Program-made: the position numbers and the translations under genes
Notes under the pieces: generated by a model
What the model saw: only the letters and a program-made list of their open reading frames with translations
What the model was told of the DNA's origin: nothing
The model's database searches: none
Assembly (NCBI RefSeq): GCF_003640665.1
Contig: NZ_QQXL01000003.1
Coordinates: 248,001 to 312,000 of the forward strand
Source of the DNA: Galactobacter caseinivorans
GTDB taxonomy: Bacteria; Actinomycetota; Actinomycetes; Actinomycetales; Micrococcaceae
Length of the DNA stretch: 64,000 nt
Direction of reading: 5' to 3'
In this document: positions 17,155 through 26,924 of the stretch, in pieces
How the letters are laid out: every line of letters begins with the position of its first letter
Position numbering within the stretch: the stretch's first letter is position 1

Positions 17155-18963
17155 GTGGTCCTTCGACTCTCCACCATGTTCCTGCGCACCTTGCGCGATG
17201 ACCCGGCAGACGCCGACGTCGACAGTCACAAGCTGCTGGTGCGCGCCGGCTACATCCGCCGCGCCGCCCCGGGGATCTACAGCTGGCTGCCGCTGGGATT
17301 GCGCGTGCTGAACAAGGTGGAGGGCATTGTCCGCGAGGAAATGAATGCCATTGGCGCCCAAGAGGTGCACTTCCCGGCGCTGCTGCCCAAGGAGCCCTAC
17401 GAGGCCACGGGCCGCTGGGAGGAATACGGCGACAACATCTTCCGCATGCAGGATCGTAAGGGCGCCGACTACCTGCTGGCGCCCACGCATGAGGAGATGT
17501 TCACGCTCCTGGTCAAGGACCTGTACTCCTCGTACAAGGACCTGCCCGTGTACCTGTACCAGATCCAGACCAAGTACCGCGATGAGGCCCGCCCCCGCGC
17601 CGGTTTGATGCGCGGGCGCGAGTTCATCATGAAGGACTCCTACTCCTTTGATTACACGGAGGAGGGCATGGACGCGGCCTACGCGGCCCACCGCGCCGCC
17701 TACCTGAAGATCTTTGAGCGCCTGAGTCTTGAGGTGGTCCCGGTCTTTGCCATGGCTGGTGCCATGGGTGGGTCCAAGTCGGAGGAGTTCCTGCACCCCA
17801 CGCCGGTGGGAGAGGACACCTTTGTGCGCACCGAGGGCGGCTACGCGGCCAACGTGGAGGCCGTCACGACCGTGGTCCCGGAGCCGATCGACTTTGCGGG
17901 CGCCCCTGCTGCGCAGGTGCTGGACACTCCGGACACCCCCACGATTCAGACGCTGGTGGACGCGGCGAATGAGTTGGCCGCGCGTTCGGTGGCCGACGGC
18001 GGTGCCTGGGGTGGCGCTGACACCCTCAAGAATGTGGTGGTCGCCGTGGTGACCCCGGACGGTGAGCGTGTCCTCGCGGTCATCGGCGTGCCCGGGGATC
18101 GTCAAGTGGACCTCAAGCGTGCCGAGGCCACGATTGGCGCGCTGCTGGAGATTCCCGGCGAGGTGGGCGTTGAGGCCGCCACCGAGGATGACCTGCGCAA
18201 GCACCCGGGCCTGGTCAAGGGCTACATCGGCCCGGGCCTGAGCCTGGAGGCCGCCCAGTTGGGCGTCGAGTCCGTCACCGGCCTTCCGTACTTTGTTGAC
18301 CCCCGCGTGGTCTCCGGCACGCGTTGGATCACGGGCGCTAACGAGCAGGGCAAGCACGTCTTTGGCCTGGTTGCCGGCCGCGACTTTTCCTGGGATGGCG
18401 TGGTGGAGGCCGTTGAGGTGCGTGACGGCGACCCGGCACCGGACGGCTCCGGTCCCCTGGTCACCACGCGCGGCATCGAGATGGGCCACATCTTCCAGCT
18501 GGGGCGCCGCTACGCGGAGGCCTTGGGGCTCAAGGTTCTTGATCAGAACGGCAAGGCCGTGACGGTGACCATGGGTTCCTACGGCGTCGGCGTGACACGC
18601 GCCGTCGCGGCCATCGCCGAGGCGCACCATGACGAGAAGGGCCTCATGTGGCCCCGCGCCGTGGCGCCGGCGGACGTCCAGGTGCTGATTACCGGCAAGG
18701 ACGAGGAGCTGGAGCAGATTGCCGCCACGCTGGCTGATGAGCTGGAGGCCCTTGGCCTGGAGGTCATCCTTGATGATCGCCGCAAGGTCTCCGCTGGCGT
18801 GAAGTTCAAGGACGCCGAGCTGGTGGGCGTGCCCACCTCGGTGGTGGTGGGTCGCGGCGTTGCCGAGGGCGTGGTGGAGCTCAGGGACCGTGCCACGGGC
18901 GAGGCTCAGAACATCCAGCTGGACGGTGCGGCCGCCAGCATTGCGGCCCTGATCCGCGCCTAG
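17155..18963 (+). CDS. proS: Prolyl-tRNA synthetase, bacterial type with editing insertion
   Basis: The 602-residue class II enzyme charges tRNA-Pro. Motif 1 to 3 regions are visible around residues 50-180 ([40 protein letters not shown]), with the bacterial INS editing domain between motifs 2 and 3 at about 225-410, motif 3 near 475 ([17 protein letters not shown]) and the anticodon-binding domain at the end. Length fits the roughly 570-600 residue bacterial form. The GTG at 17155 follows AAAGGGAAG. It is convergent with the EamA gene, 6 bp apart. Confidence 0.95.
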   Translation: MVLRLSTMFLRTLRDDPADADVDSHKLLVRAGYIRRAAPGIYSWLPLGLRVLNKVEGIVREEMNAIGAQEVHFPALLPKEPYEATGRWEEYGDNIFRMQDRKGADYLLAPTHEEMFTLLVKDLYSSYKDLPVYLYQIQTKYRDEARPRAGLMRGREFIMKDSYSFDYTEEGMDAAYAAHRAAYLKIFERLSLEVVPVFAMAGAMGGSKSEEFLHPTPVGEDTFVRTEGGYAANVEAVTTVVPEPIDFAGAPAAQVLDTPDTPTIQTLVDAANELAARSVADGGAWGGADTLKNVVVAVVTPDGERVLAVIGVPGDRQVDLKRAEATIGALLEIPGEVGVEAATEDDLRKHPGLVKGYIGPGLSLEAAQLGVESVTGLPYFVDPRVVSGTRWITGANEQGKHVFGLVAGRDFSWDGVVEAVEVRDGDPAPDGSGPLVTTRGIEMGHIFQLGRRYAEALGLKVLDQNGKAVTVTMGSYGVGVTRAVAAIAEAHHDEKGLMWPRAVAPADVQVLITGKDEELEQIAATLADELEALGLEVILDDRRKVSAGVKFKDAELVGVPTSVVVGRGVAEGVVELRDRATGEAQNIQLDGAAASIAALIRA

Positions 18964-18969
18964 CTGTAC

Positions 18970-19911
18970 TTAGCTGCGTGGGCGGGTGCGCAGACGCGTG
19001 ATCAACACTCCGATCAGGCAGAGCGCACCGCCCACCAGCATCAGCAACGTGGGCACCTCGCCCAGCACCAACCAGGACATCAGAATCGCGAGAGCGGGGA
19101 CGATGTAGGTGGTGGCCGCCGTCTGCCCGGCGGTACTGCGCTGGAGCACGTAGGCCCACGTGGTGAAGGCGATCGCCGTGGGAAAGACCCCCAGGTAGAT
19201 CACCCACGCCGTGGCGCCAGCGGGGGCCGCCTGCAGGTCACCGATCAGGCGACCTGCCCACGGCAGCAGCGCCACGGTGCCCACCAGCGCACCCATCCAG
19301 GTGAGCGTCGTCGAGTCCGTCCCGGCACTCAGCAGTCGTTTCTGCACCAGGGTGCAGGCGGCGTAAAAGAGCGCGGCGAGCAGCGCAAGCAGCAGCCCCA
19401 TGGTGTCCGCGCCGGAGGCGGACCTGGGGTTCAGGCCAATCAGGATGACCCCAAGAAAGGCCAGGGGGGCGCCCACGAGCAACGGCTTGGGGAAGCCCTC
19501 GCGCAGGAAGAATCCGCTGAAGACCACCACCAGCAGCGGCGCCAGGTTGACCACCATCGCGGCCGTCCCGGCGTCCAGGGTGCGCTCGGCGGAGTTCAGG
19601 GCCAAGTTGTAGACGCAGAACCACCCCACTCCCCAGGCGGCGATGAGCGGCCAGTGCTTGCGCGCGGGGAGGCGGATGCCGGAGCGCAGCGCAATGAGCG
19701 TGAGCACCACGCTTCCGGTCGCCATGCGCAGCAGCGCCATGGCGCCGGGGTCAAAGTGCTCTCCGGCCCCGCGAATGCCGATGAAGGCGGAGGCCCAGAG
19801 CAGCACGGTGACGGCAGCCGCGCCCAGGACGAGCGGCGAGCCGGAACGGCGTTGGAGGGAAGCGGACGGCGGGGCGGGCTGTGCGGGTGAGGAAGGGGTG
19901 GAGGTGCTCAT
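18970..19911 (-). CDS. EamA/DMT-family exporter
   Basis: The 313-residue membrane protein has about ten hydrophobic segments in two EamA repeats, with the family features LLWASAFIGIRG after segment 1 and YIVPALAILMSWLVLGEVPTLLMLVGGALCLIGVLIT at the end. DMT proteins export metabolites or amino acids. The ATG at 19911 gives a short Ser/Pro/Ala-rich cytoplasmic tail before the first segment; the ribosome site (AGGAT) is weak. It is divergent from a LysR regulator 89 bp away, which very likely controls it. Substrate unknown. Confidence 0.85.
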   Translation of the reverse strand: MSTSTPSSPAQPAPPSASLQRRSGSPLVLGAAAVTVLLWASAFIGIRGAGEHFDPGAMALLRMATGSVVLTLIALRSGIRLPARKHWPLIAAWGVGWFCVYNLALNSAERTLDAGTAAMVVNLAPLLVVVFSGFFLREGFPKPLLVGAPLAFLGVILIGLNPRSASGADTMGLLLALLAALFYAACTLVQKRLLSAGTDSTTLTWMGALVGTVALLPWAGRLIGDLQAAPAGATAWVIYLGVFPTAIAFTTWAYVLQRSTAGQTAATTYIVPALAILMSWLVLGEVPTLLMLVGGALCLIGVLITRLRTRPRS

Positions 19912-19966
19912 GGCTTCATCCTGGTCCACCCAACCATTCGGGTCTAGCAATGATTCCCACCGCACT

Positions 19967-19994
19967 GTTCACGTTTTCTGAACGGAGGTAGTCT
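19967..19994. promoter_or_regulatory. LysR-type operator candidate and lysR -10 element
   Basis: GTTCA-N7-TGAAC at 19967-19983 is a perfect dyad in the 89-bp gap between the divergent EamA and LysR genes. TAGTCT at 19989-19994 is six bases before the lysR ATG, implying a leaderless mRNA with the dyad just upstream of the -10, a position suited to autoregulation. Confidence 0.5.
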
Positions 19995-20000
19995 GCGGGA

Positions 20001-20888
20001 ATGGATATTCAGAGGCTGCGGGCCTTCCGGTCCGTGGTGGCCACCGGATCGGTCCGTGAGGCAGCAAACACACTCGGCTACTCGCCGTCGTCCGTCAGCC
20101 AACAGGTCACAGCGCTTCAGCGCAGCCTCGGCGTGCAGTTGCTCAACCGAGTTGGCCGGGGAGTGGAGCCCACGGAGGCGGGGAAGGCGCTCGCGGTGCG
20201 TGTGGACGCGTTGCTGGGAGAGCTCGGGGACCTGGATCACTTTGTGCAAGGGCTGAGCCAGGGGGAGAGCTCCGCCATCACCATCGGCTACTTTTCCTCA
20301 CTGGGCACCACCTGGCTGCCGCACATCATTGGCCCGCTCGCGGCCCAGTTCCCCGGGACGCGGATAGATCTCAACGTCTCAGATGTCTTTGACGCCTCCG
20401 TGCGCCCCCGCCCGGACGTCCAATTCCTGGTGCCGCCCGCTGACTTTGCCACACCGGCGGGCTATGACAGGATCCCGCTGGCCACCGACCACTACGTGGT
20501 GGCTGTGCCGCAGGATCACCCCCTGGCCGCGCAGGAGCAGGTGCCCCTCGCCGCGCTGATGGGCCAAGAGTGGATCGACAATGACCTAGAAGATGGCTGG
20601 TGCAAGCGCGTCATCACTGACGCCTGCGCCGCCGCGGGTTTCCAGCCCCAATATCGCATCCACACTCAGGATCACCGCACGGCGCTAGGTCTGGTCGCGG
20701 TGGGCGTCGGCATCACCGTTCTCCCACTGCTGGCGGCGGAGGAACTGCCGGCGGGCGTGGTGCAGCGCCCCGTGGTGCAACCCGTGCCGGTGCGGTCCAT
20801 TACGGCCTTTGTGCGCAGAGAGCGAAGCCAGCTTCCCATCACACAGCGCGTGTTAGAGCTGGCCAGGATCCAGGCGGCTACAGGGTAG
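20001..20888 (+). CDS. LysR-family transcriptional regulator
   Basis: The 295-residue protein has the LysR winged HTH in residues 1-60 (RLRAFRSVVATGSVREAANTLGYSPSSVSQQVTALQRSLGVQLLNR) and a two-lobed effector domain after residue 90 (ITIGYFSSLGTTWLPHIIGPLAAQFPGTRIDL). Length is typical. The ATG at 20001 lies 6 nt after TAGTCT. Its divergence from the EamA exporter suggests it regulates that gene and itself in response to the exported compound. The effector is unknown. Confidence 0.92.
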   Translation: MDIQRLRAFRSVVATGSVREAANTLGYSPSSVSQQVTALQRSLGVQLLNRVGRGVEPTEAGKALAVRVDALLGELGDLDHFVQGLSQGESSAITIGYFSSLGTTWLPHIIGPLAAQFPGTRIDLNVSDVFDASVRPRPDVQFLVPPADFATPAGYDRIPLATDHYVVAVPQDHPLAAQEQVPLAALMGQEWIDNDLEDGWCKRVITDACAAAGFQPQYRIHTQDHRTALGLVAVGVGITVLPLLAAEELPAGVVQRPVVQPVPVRSITAFVRRERSQLPITQRVLELARIQAATG

Positions 20889-20968
20889 CTTGCTGGCCTT
20901 GGGGGAGTGGGGCGTCCCAGCTTCCCAGCGTCCCAGCGGCCGTGGGAGCGGTGGGTAGGAGGTGCCCC

Positions 20969-22192
20969 TCAGCGCTCCGCGTCGAACGTCGCAAACGGCT
21001 TGCGCTGGGCCTGCAGATCAAGCAACCTGGCCCGTAGTTCGGTGAGCGAGGCGGCCTTGGCCACAGTGAAAGCCAGGCCAAGGGCGCCGTCGACCACTGC
21101 CCTGTCCCCGGCGGCTGAGCGGGCGGCGGCGGCAAAGTCCGCGTGGTGTGGGGTCGCCTCCACGTCCTTCAACTCCAGCATCGGGTGAATGGATGGCAGG
21201 TACTGCGACACATTTCCCATGTCCGTGGAGCCACCGACGTAGCCGGGCGGAATGCTCCCGGACGAGTACCCCAGGTCCTCCGCGAGGACTCCATCCCAGA
21301 GGTCTGCCAGGTCCGGATCGGACGTCAGGGGCTCGTAGGGGACTTCGGTTGGCTCCACTGACCACGTGCAGCCGGTGGCGATGGCCGCGCCCTCCACGAC
21401 CTTGCGAATGCGCGCCCGCACGTCGTTCCATTCCTGGGCGTTGGCGCCTCGGATTTCAATCTCCATCACCCCGGTGTCCGGGATGATGTTGGTGGCGACC
21501 CCAGCCTCCACCACCCGTGAGGCGACGATCGTGGCGGGGGGCAGCTGCTGGCGCAACAGGCCAAGCCCCACCTGCGTCAGCGTGATGGCGTCGCCGGCGT
21601 TGATCCCGGTTTGCGGCGCAGCGGCCGCGTGGGCGGCGCGCCCCGAAAACTCCACGCGCACGTGTTCTAGGGCAAAGGTCACGAGCCCCGTGGCCGGGAG
21701 CTGCCCGGCGGTGGAGGGGTGAACCATTAACGAGAGGGCAGCGCTGTCCCACGCCCCGCGCTGGAGCAGCAGGATCTTCCCGCCGCCAGATTCCTCCGCG
21801 GGGGTACCCAGCAGCACCAACCGCAGCCCCAGTTCGTCCGCGAGCGGTGCCAGCCCAAGGGCGGCTCCGACGGCAGCTGCGGCGATGATGTTGTGCCCGC
21901 AGGCATGGCCAACGCCGGGGAGCGCGTCGTACTCGCACGCGATCACCACCGTGAGCTCTCCCGTGCCATACACCGCCTCGATGGCGGTCGGCAGCCCGTA
22001 GGCCTCCCGGGTGAGCGTGAATCCGGCATCCTCCAACACGGCAGCCACGCGAGCGGCGGCACGGACCTCGTCGAAGGCCAGCTCGGGGTCATCACTGAGT
22101 GCGTGGCTGAGTTCAAGCAAGTGGGGCTCCGCCTCGAGGACGGCGGCTCGCACCGACTCGAGGACGTCCGCTGGAGTGGGCGTGGGGCTCAT
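20969..22192 (-). CDS. M20 family amidohydrolase/peptidase (AbgA/AbgB-like)
   Basis: The 407-residue metal-dependent hydrolase has the M20 signatures ACEYDALPGVGHACGHN near residues 85-101 (metal ligands Asp and His) and GTPAEESGGGK near 130 (catalytic/metal glutamates), with a dimerisation lid around residues 170-290 (HAAAAPQTGINAGDA). These fit the M20D branch that hydrolyses aminobenzoyl-glutamate or N-acyl amino acids. The start overlaps the upstream MFS gene stop by 4 bp, so import and hydrolysis are coupled in one operon, probably controlled by the divergent Lrp-type regulator. Confidence 0.88.
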   Translation of the reverse strand: MSPTPTPADVLESVRAAVLEAEPHLLELSHALSDDPELAFDEVRAAARVAAVLEDAGFTLTREAYGLPTAIEAVYGTGELTVVIACEYDALPGVGHACGHNIIAAAAVGAALGLAPLADELGLRLVLLGTPAEESGGGKILLLQRGAWDSAALSLMVHPSTAGQLPATGLVTFALEHVRVEFSGRAAHAAAAPQTGINAGDAITLTQVGLGLLRQQLPPATIVASRVVEAGVATNIIPDTGVMEIEIRGANAQEWNDVRARIRKVVEGAAIATGCTWSVEPTEVPYEPLTSDPDLADLWDGVLAEDLGYSSGSIPPGYVGGSTDMGNVSQYLPSIHPMLELKDVEATPHHADFAAAARSAAGDRAVVDGALGLAFTVAKAASLTELRARLLDLQAQRKPFATFDAER

Positions 22193-23658
22193 GCTTGTGC
22201 CTCCTTGGTGCCCGCCGTTGCCGCCTCTGTCTGCTGCGCGGGCTCACGAATGCGAAAGGCCAGCGCCACGGCGACGGCGCTGATGGCCGCGAGCAGCAGG
22301 AAAACGACTTGGAAGGCGAGGAATGGGGTGGGGGAAACCGCAGTGCTTGCGGCCCCCGGGGCGGCCGCGGCGGAGATGGACGTCATGATGGTAGCGATGA
22401 TTGCCCCGGAAAGAGAACCGCCGAGGGTGCGTCCGGTGTTGTAGATGCCGGAGATGGAGGCGGCAGAATCCTCCGGCGCGCGCTCCACCACCAGGCCGGG
22501 CATGGCGGCGAGCAAGATGCCGACGCCAAACCAGGCCAGCGTGAAGCAGATGGTGGCAAAAATGGGGTTCGTGGGCCCGGTAGAGACCACGGTCATCGCG
22601 ACCGCGGGCAGGGCGGCTCCCAGGGCGACCGTCATCCGCAGGCTGAGTACGCGGCGGAACAGCGGGACGGCAAAGGCTCCCAGGCTGGTGCCGACGCCGG
22701 TGATGGCGATGATCATGCCGATGGCAGCGGAGGAGACTCCCGTTCCGTAGCCGGATTCGGCGGGATCTGACGTCAGGAAGAGCACCATGGGCGTCTGGGA
22801 ACCAAACAGGATCATGGCGGCCAGCAGGCCAATCGCCAGGGGGATGCCCAGCTTGACTCGGCGCAGGAGGGCCAGGTTAAACAGCGGCTCCCGTGCCCGC
22901 ATCTCCACGAAGATAAAGGCCACGATGGCGGCCACGCCCACCAGCGCGGGCAGGTAGGACGAGGTGTCTGCCCAGCCAGCGCTCGGCCCGTTGGAGAGGC
23001 CGTACATGAGCCCCACCAAGCCCAGGCTGAGGAGGCCAGCGCCCGCCCAGTCCACGACGCGGCCCGGGTTGCCGGGGGAGACGGGGACGACTACCAAGAG
23101 CACGGCGGCGATCAGCACCAGGGCCACAGCCGGAACCGCCTGGGTGAAGACCAGGTTGCCGGTCCATTCGAGGATCCAACCGCCCATGAGTGCCCCGAGC
23201 GAAAAGCCAATGGTGAGCACACCGACGAGGATTCCCGTCACGCGGCCGGCGATGTGGGGGAGGTGGCGCTTCAGGGTCGCCATCTCCAGGGGAAGCAGCG
23301 CGGCGACGGGGCCCTGCAGCGCGGCGCCGAGGATGAGGAAAGGGAAGCTGGGAGCAAACGCGATCATGAGCGAACCGGCTGCCGTGAGCATGGCGCTGAG
23401 CACAAGCAGCGGCTTCACGCCGAAGCGATCAGCGAGCATGGTGAGCAGGGGGACGGAGACGGCGGAGGAAAGCAGGCCGATGGACAGGATCCAGTTCAGC
23501 GCGCCGTCCGCGATGCTGTAATGCGAGCCGATTTCCGCCAGGAGAGGGATGATCCATCCCTGCACCAATCCGGCAAAGAGTTCCAGCAGGATGAAGGCTG
23601 GAACAAGCAACTTGATCACACCGGACCGGGAACCGGCGGGTGCTGAAGGACTGGACAT
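22189..23658 (-). CDS. MFS transporter, 14-TM drug:H+ antiporter-like
   Basis: The 489-residue membrane protein has about 14 hydrophobic segments and the MFS features DRFGVKPLLVLSA (motif A region near residue 75) and GALMGGWILEW (motif C-like, after the GVLTIGFSLG segment), as in the EmrB/QacA branch. The ATG at 23658 is chosen because AGGAGTCCCC precedes it; the frame stays open to 23799 without support. It is the first gene of an operon with the M20 hydrolase and is divergent from the Lrp-type regulator. Direction of transport is unknown; coupling to a hydrolase suggests uptake of an acylated or peptide-like substrate. Confidence 0.87.
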   Translation of the reverse strand: MSSPSAPAGSRSGVIKLLVPAFILLELFAGLVQGWIIPLLAEIGSHYSIADGALNWILSIGLLSSAVSVPLLTMLADRFGVKPLLVLSAMLTAAGSLMIAFAPSFPFLILGAALQGPVAALLPLEMATLKRHLPHIAGRVTGILVGVLTIGFSLGALMGGWILEWTGNLVFTQAVPAVALVLIAAVLLVVVPVSPGNPGRVVDWAGAGLLSLGLVGLMYGLSNGPSAGWADTSSYLPALVGVAAIVAFIFVEMRAREPLFNLALLRRVKLGIPLAIGLLAAMILFGSQTPMVLFLTSDPAESGYGTGVSSAAIGMIIAITGVGTSLGAFAVPLFRRVLSLRMTVALGAALPAVAMTVVSTGPTNPIFATICFTLAWFGVGILLAAMPGLVVERAPEDSAASISGIYNTGRTLGGSLSGAIIATIMTSISAAAAPGAASTAVSPTPFLAFQVVFLLLAAISAVAVALAFRIREPAQQTEAATAGTKEAQA

Positions 23659-23706
23659 GGGGACTCCTGTGGGACAAGGCCGCCCTGCCGCGCAGGGAGT
23701 GTGATG

Positions 23707-23723
23707 GATGCCATACTGGCATC
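23707..23723. promoter_or_regulatory. Candidate operator for the Lrp-type regulator
   Basis: GATGCCA-TAC-TGGCATC is a perfect 7-3-7 dyad in the 116-bp gap between the divergent MFS-M20 operon and the Lrp-type gene. Its position upstream of both starts suits control of both. Confidence 0.5.
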
Positions 23724-23774
23724 TACGTAAGGATCGCGGTAAAACTGCTCGAAAACTGCAGAAAATAGGTTCAG

Positions 23775-24854
23775 ATGCATGAATCACCGAATAGCCCACT
23801 TGACGCGCTGGACTTCAAGATTATCCATGTCCTGCAAAGCGACCCCAGGATCTCCTGGCGGGCGGCGGCGGACGCCCTGGGAACGGACGCCGCCACTGTG
23901 TCTAGGCGCTGGCGGCGCATCAAACAGGGTGGCCACGCGTGGATCTCCGTCGTGGAGGGGGTCAGTCGCAAGTCGGCAGTGGCGCTCGTGGAGATCTCCT
24001 GCAGGCCTGGACACGTACTCGCCGTGGCGGAACTCCTGGCGCAGGACCCGGCCGTGGCCTCGGTGGACGTCACCTCCGGGCGCAGGGACCTGCTCGTGAC
24101 CATCCTGGGTCAGGACGATGACGACTTGGTGGGCCCGGTCCTGTCCCTGGTGGGTCCGCAATGGGGCGTCCGCAAGGCACAGAGCAACGTGGTGAATCAT
24201 CACTTCAAGTTGGGTTCGGATTGGCGCCTGCAGGCGTTGTCCCAGGAGGAGTTGCGCCGCCTCCCTCCGCCGCGTCCTGCGCGTGCGGCATCCATGAAGC
24301 GGGTGGAACCTTGGCTTGCCACGGCGGTGATTGAGCTGCTGAGCGCGGACGGGCGAGCAACCCACGCAGAGTTGGGCGCCACCGTGGGGGTGAGCCCCCA
24401 GCGGGCTGCGGACGCGGTGTCCAGGCTGCGAGCGTCGGGGGACCTGATCCTCCGAGTGGACGTCGCGCTGCGAGACAGCGACTGGCCCGTGGTGGCCTGG
24501 TACTTTATCCAGGCGCCGGCGCAGACGGTCATGGGTGCGCAGGAGGCGCTGGCGGACTTTGCCGAACTGCAATTCGCCGCCACTATGACCGGCCCACATT
24601 CGCTCATTGTCGCGGCAGCCTGCGCCACCAGAAACGACGTGGTTCGGGTGGAGGCGGAGATTGAACGCAGGCTTCCCCGAGCGCACATCGTGGACCGCTC
24701 CATGGTGTTGCGGGTATACAAGCACTTAGGCCGCGTGCTGGACGCACACGGCAGGGCCCGCCCCGAGCCCACGGGTGCGGAGAGTTCAGAAGGCCCACAG
24801 CTTTCAGAGGGTCCACCTCCAGGAGTCAGCGGGAGTACAGGAGAAACGCCATGA
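23775..24854 (+). CDS. Double-module Lrp/AsnC-family regulator
   Basis: The 359-residue protein is about twice a normal Lrp. Module 1 has an AsnC-type HTH (LDALDFKIIHVLQSDPRISWRAAADALGTDAATVSRRWRRI, residues about 9-50) followed by an effector-like domain to about 130. Module 2 repeats HTH (LATAVIELLSADGRATHAELGATVGVSPQRAADAVSRLRASG, about 181-222) and effector domain. The C-terminal 30 residues are low-complexity. It is divergent from the MFS-M20 operon and overlaps the TauE-like gene by 4 bp, so it may control both. The first ATG at 23775 lacks a clear ribosome site. Confidence 0.85.
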   Translation: MHESPNSPLDALDFKIIHVLQSDPRISWRAAADALGTDAATVSRRWRRIKQGGHAWISVVEGVSRKSAVALVEISCRPGHVLAVAELLAQDPAVASVDVTSGRRDLLVTILGQDDDDLVGPVLSLVGPQWGVRKAQSNVVNHHFKLGSDWRLQALSQEELRRLPPPRPARAASMKRVEPWLATAVIELLSADGRATHAELGATVGVSPQRAADAVSRLRASGDLILRVDVALRDSDWPVVAWYFIQAPAQTVMGAQEALADFAELQFAATMTGPHSLIVAAACATRNDVVRVEAEIERRLPRAHIVDRSMVLRVYKHLGRVLDAHGRARPEPTGAESSEGPQLSEGPPPGVSGSTGETP

Positions 24855-25663
24855 ATGCCGCTCCCCTCATGGGATCCGGGCTGGAGAACATCACCCTTAC
24901 CACCATCCTCATCGTGGTGCTGGCCGGGTTGCTCGCCGGTTGGGTGGACGCTGTGGTGGGCGGCGGGGGACTGATCCAGCTCCCGGCCATGCTCCTGATC
25001 CCCGGCATCTCACCGGTGCAGGCGCTAGCCACCAACAAGATGGGCTCCATCTTTGGCACGGCCACCTCCACCGTGACGTACGCCAGGCGGGTTCACCCGG
25101 ACCTGCGCACGGCCCTGCCCATGGCGGCGGTCGCCGCGGCGGCCTCGTTTGGGGGTGCGGCGGTGGCGACGCTGCTGCCCGCCTCCGTCTTTAAGCCGAT
25201 CATCGTGGCCGCGCTCATCATCGTGTTGATCTCCACTCTGGCCAGGCGCTCGGCGGGCCTGCAGACCTCGTTGCGGCTGAGCGGGACGCGGCATTACGCT
25301 GCCGCCTGCGGGATCGGCGCCGTGATCGGCTTCTACGACGGGCTGATTGGCCCGGGCACCGGATCCTTCCTCATCATCGCGCTCGTGGGCTTCCTTGGCT
25401 ACAGCTTCCTGGACGGCTCCGCCAAGGCCAAGATCGCCAACCTCGCCACCAACTTTGGTGCACTGCTGCTCTTTGTCCCCACGGGCCACGTGCTGTGGGG
25501 ACTTGGCCTGATCCTGGGCCTGGCGAACATGGTGGGCGGCTACATCGGCTCCCGTATGGCCGTGTCAAAGGGCTCGCGCTTTGTCCGCATCGTCTTTGTG
25601 GTGGTCGTTGTGGCGCTCATCGCCAAGCTCGGCACGGACGTGATCCTCGACTGGACGCGCTAA
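24851..25663 (+). CDS. TauE/SafE-family membrane exporter
   Basis: The 270-residue protein has eight or so hydrophobic segments in two halves, each with the TauE/SafE glycine-rich motif: AGWVDAVVGGGGLIQLPAMLL near residue 27 and GFYDGLIGPGTGSFLIIALVGFLG near 160. The family exports sulfite, sulfoacetate or other small anions. The ATG overlaps the Lrp-type regulator stop by 4 bp, so the two are co-transcribed. Substrate is not predictable. It is convergent with the next gene across 12 bp, with no clear terminator. Confidence 0.88.
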   Translation: MNAAPLMGSGLENITLTTILIVVLAGLLAGWVDAVVGGGGLIQLPAMLLIPGISPVQALATNKMGSIFGTATSTVTYARRVHPDLRTALPMAAVAAAASFGGAAVATLLPASVFKPIIVAALIIVLISTLARRSAGLQTSLRLSGTRHYAAACGIGAVIGFYDGLIGPGTGSFLIIALVGFLGYSFLDGSAKAKIANLATNFGALLLFVPTGHVLWGLGLILGLANMVGGYIGSRMAVSKGSRFVRIVFVVVVVALIAKLGTDVILDWTR

Positions 25664-25675
25664 CCGGGTGGCGCC

Positions 25676-26815
25676 TCAGCGCGTGCGCTCGGCCCACCAC
25701 TGCTGGGCCAGCGCCAGGCGCGCGTCCCCTGGGACGGCCGCCGCGGCGTCGCGCAGTTGATCCGCCAAGGCCAGGCGCGCACTGACGAGGGTTTTGGTCC
25801 CGCCCTTGACGTAGACGTTGGTGGCGCCCGCGGTGGCGCTGAGCACCGGAGCGCAGCCGGCCGGCTGGGCGGACTGCATCTGACGCAGCACCACACCTAG
25901 CTGCTCGGCGCGCGCGGAGAGGCCGGTGCTCTTGGTCCGATCCGCCACCACTTCCGTGGCGTACGTCAGGCGCGCGGTGGAGGCGGCTGCCTGGTGGAAG
26001 GCCTGTGCGCGCTGGGCGGAGAGCTCGCGGTCCTGGGCCGGCCAGACGGCCAGGCCCTGGGCGGGCTTCACGGCGGCGGTGGGCGCGGAGGCCGGCGAAG
26101 AACCACTGCCCGACGCCGTTGCGCCGGGTGCCGCGCTCTGGGCCACCGCCGCGTCGCCGGTGCAGAGGGTGCCAGCCAGGGCGGGGGAGACGCGCTGGGT
26201 CAGCGTGGGCTGGCCCGTGCCGGACGGCGCCGGGGACTGTGCCGCGGCCTGCGCCAAGGCGGCTTTGACGCCGCTCTTGGAGGGCGCCTTCTGCTTGAGG
26301 GCGGCGAAGGCCGCGCGCGCGGCATCATCGAGGGTGCCGGCGGCGGTGAACAGCCTGCGCGCCTGCTCCGGCGGGGCCACGAGCGCGGCCGCGGTGAGGT
26401 CCTTGGCCAGTCGCAACGAGTCGGTGGCGGCGGCGAGTGTGCGTTCGCGATTGGTCTGTGCGGTGAGCGCGGGAAGGGCGGCAACCGCGGCCTGGTCGGC
26501 CTCGCGGTCCTTGGCCGGGGCCTGCGGGCCAAGCCAGCGCACGGCCTCCGCGAGCGACGCGTGCAGTTTCTTGCCCTCGGCGCCTTGCAACGGGAGGGTT
26601 TGCTCCGCCAGACGCGGCAACGCGCGGGCGGGCGTAGACGCATCCCAGGAGTCCGGCGCAGCGATCTGGGAAGCGGAGTCACCGGGGCGCACCCCAGCGC
26701 CGTCGGCCGCTGTGGTGATGGTCAGGCCCACCCAAGTGGCCGCCACCAGTGCCACGCCACATCCACGCAGGATGCGGGCGCCGGGGGAGGTGGACGGGCC
26801 AAAGGTCGCAGACAT
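25676..26815 (-). CDS. DUF4439-like Ala-rich exported or membrane protein
   Basis: The 379-residue protein has one N-terminal hydrophobic segment (CGVALVAATWVGLTITTA, residues about 18-36), then an alanine-rich helical body. The last 140 residues, from AQDRELSAQRAQAFHQAAAS to ALAQQWWAERTR, resemble the ferritin-like DUF4439 domain. In actinobacteria such a gene commonly lies divergent from rimP, as here (M. tuberculosis Rv2843/Rv2844). The ATG at 26815 is preceded by GGGAGCATGGGGGC. Function unknown; family assignment rests on context and composition. Confidence 0.65.
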   Translation of the reverse strand: MSATFGPSTSPGARILRGCGVALVAATWVGLTITTAADGAGVRPGDSASQIAAPDSWDASTPARALPRLAEQTLPLQGAEGKKLHASLAEAVRWLGPQAPAKDREADQAAVAALPALTAQTNRERTLAAATDSLRLAKDLTAAALVAPPEQARRLFTAAGTLDDAARAAFAALKQKAPSKSGVKAALAQAAAQSPAPSGTGQPTLTQRVSPALAGTLCTGDAAVAQSAAPGATASGSGSSPASAPTAAVKPAQGLAVWPAQDRELSAQRAQAFHQAAASTARLTYATEVVADRTKSTGLSARAEQLGVVLRQMQSAQPAGCAPVLSATAGATNVYVKGGTKTLVSARLALADQLRDAAAAVPGDARLALAQQWWAERTR

Positions 26816-26924
26816 GCCCCCATGCTCCCATGTGGCCCCGCGGACGCCGGGAACACACGCGCAGGGGCAGCCCGCTCGGCAGGATAAACTGGTCACTTGT
26901 CATCTGAGGCGAGCAGGAGGAAAC

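Noticed and set aside
26107-26118. TGCCCGACGCCG in the DUF4439-like gene as part of a terminator
   Set aside because: The complementary arm nearby is imperfect and the site is mid-gene.
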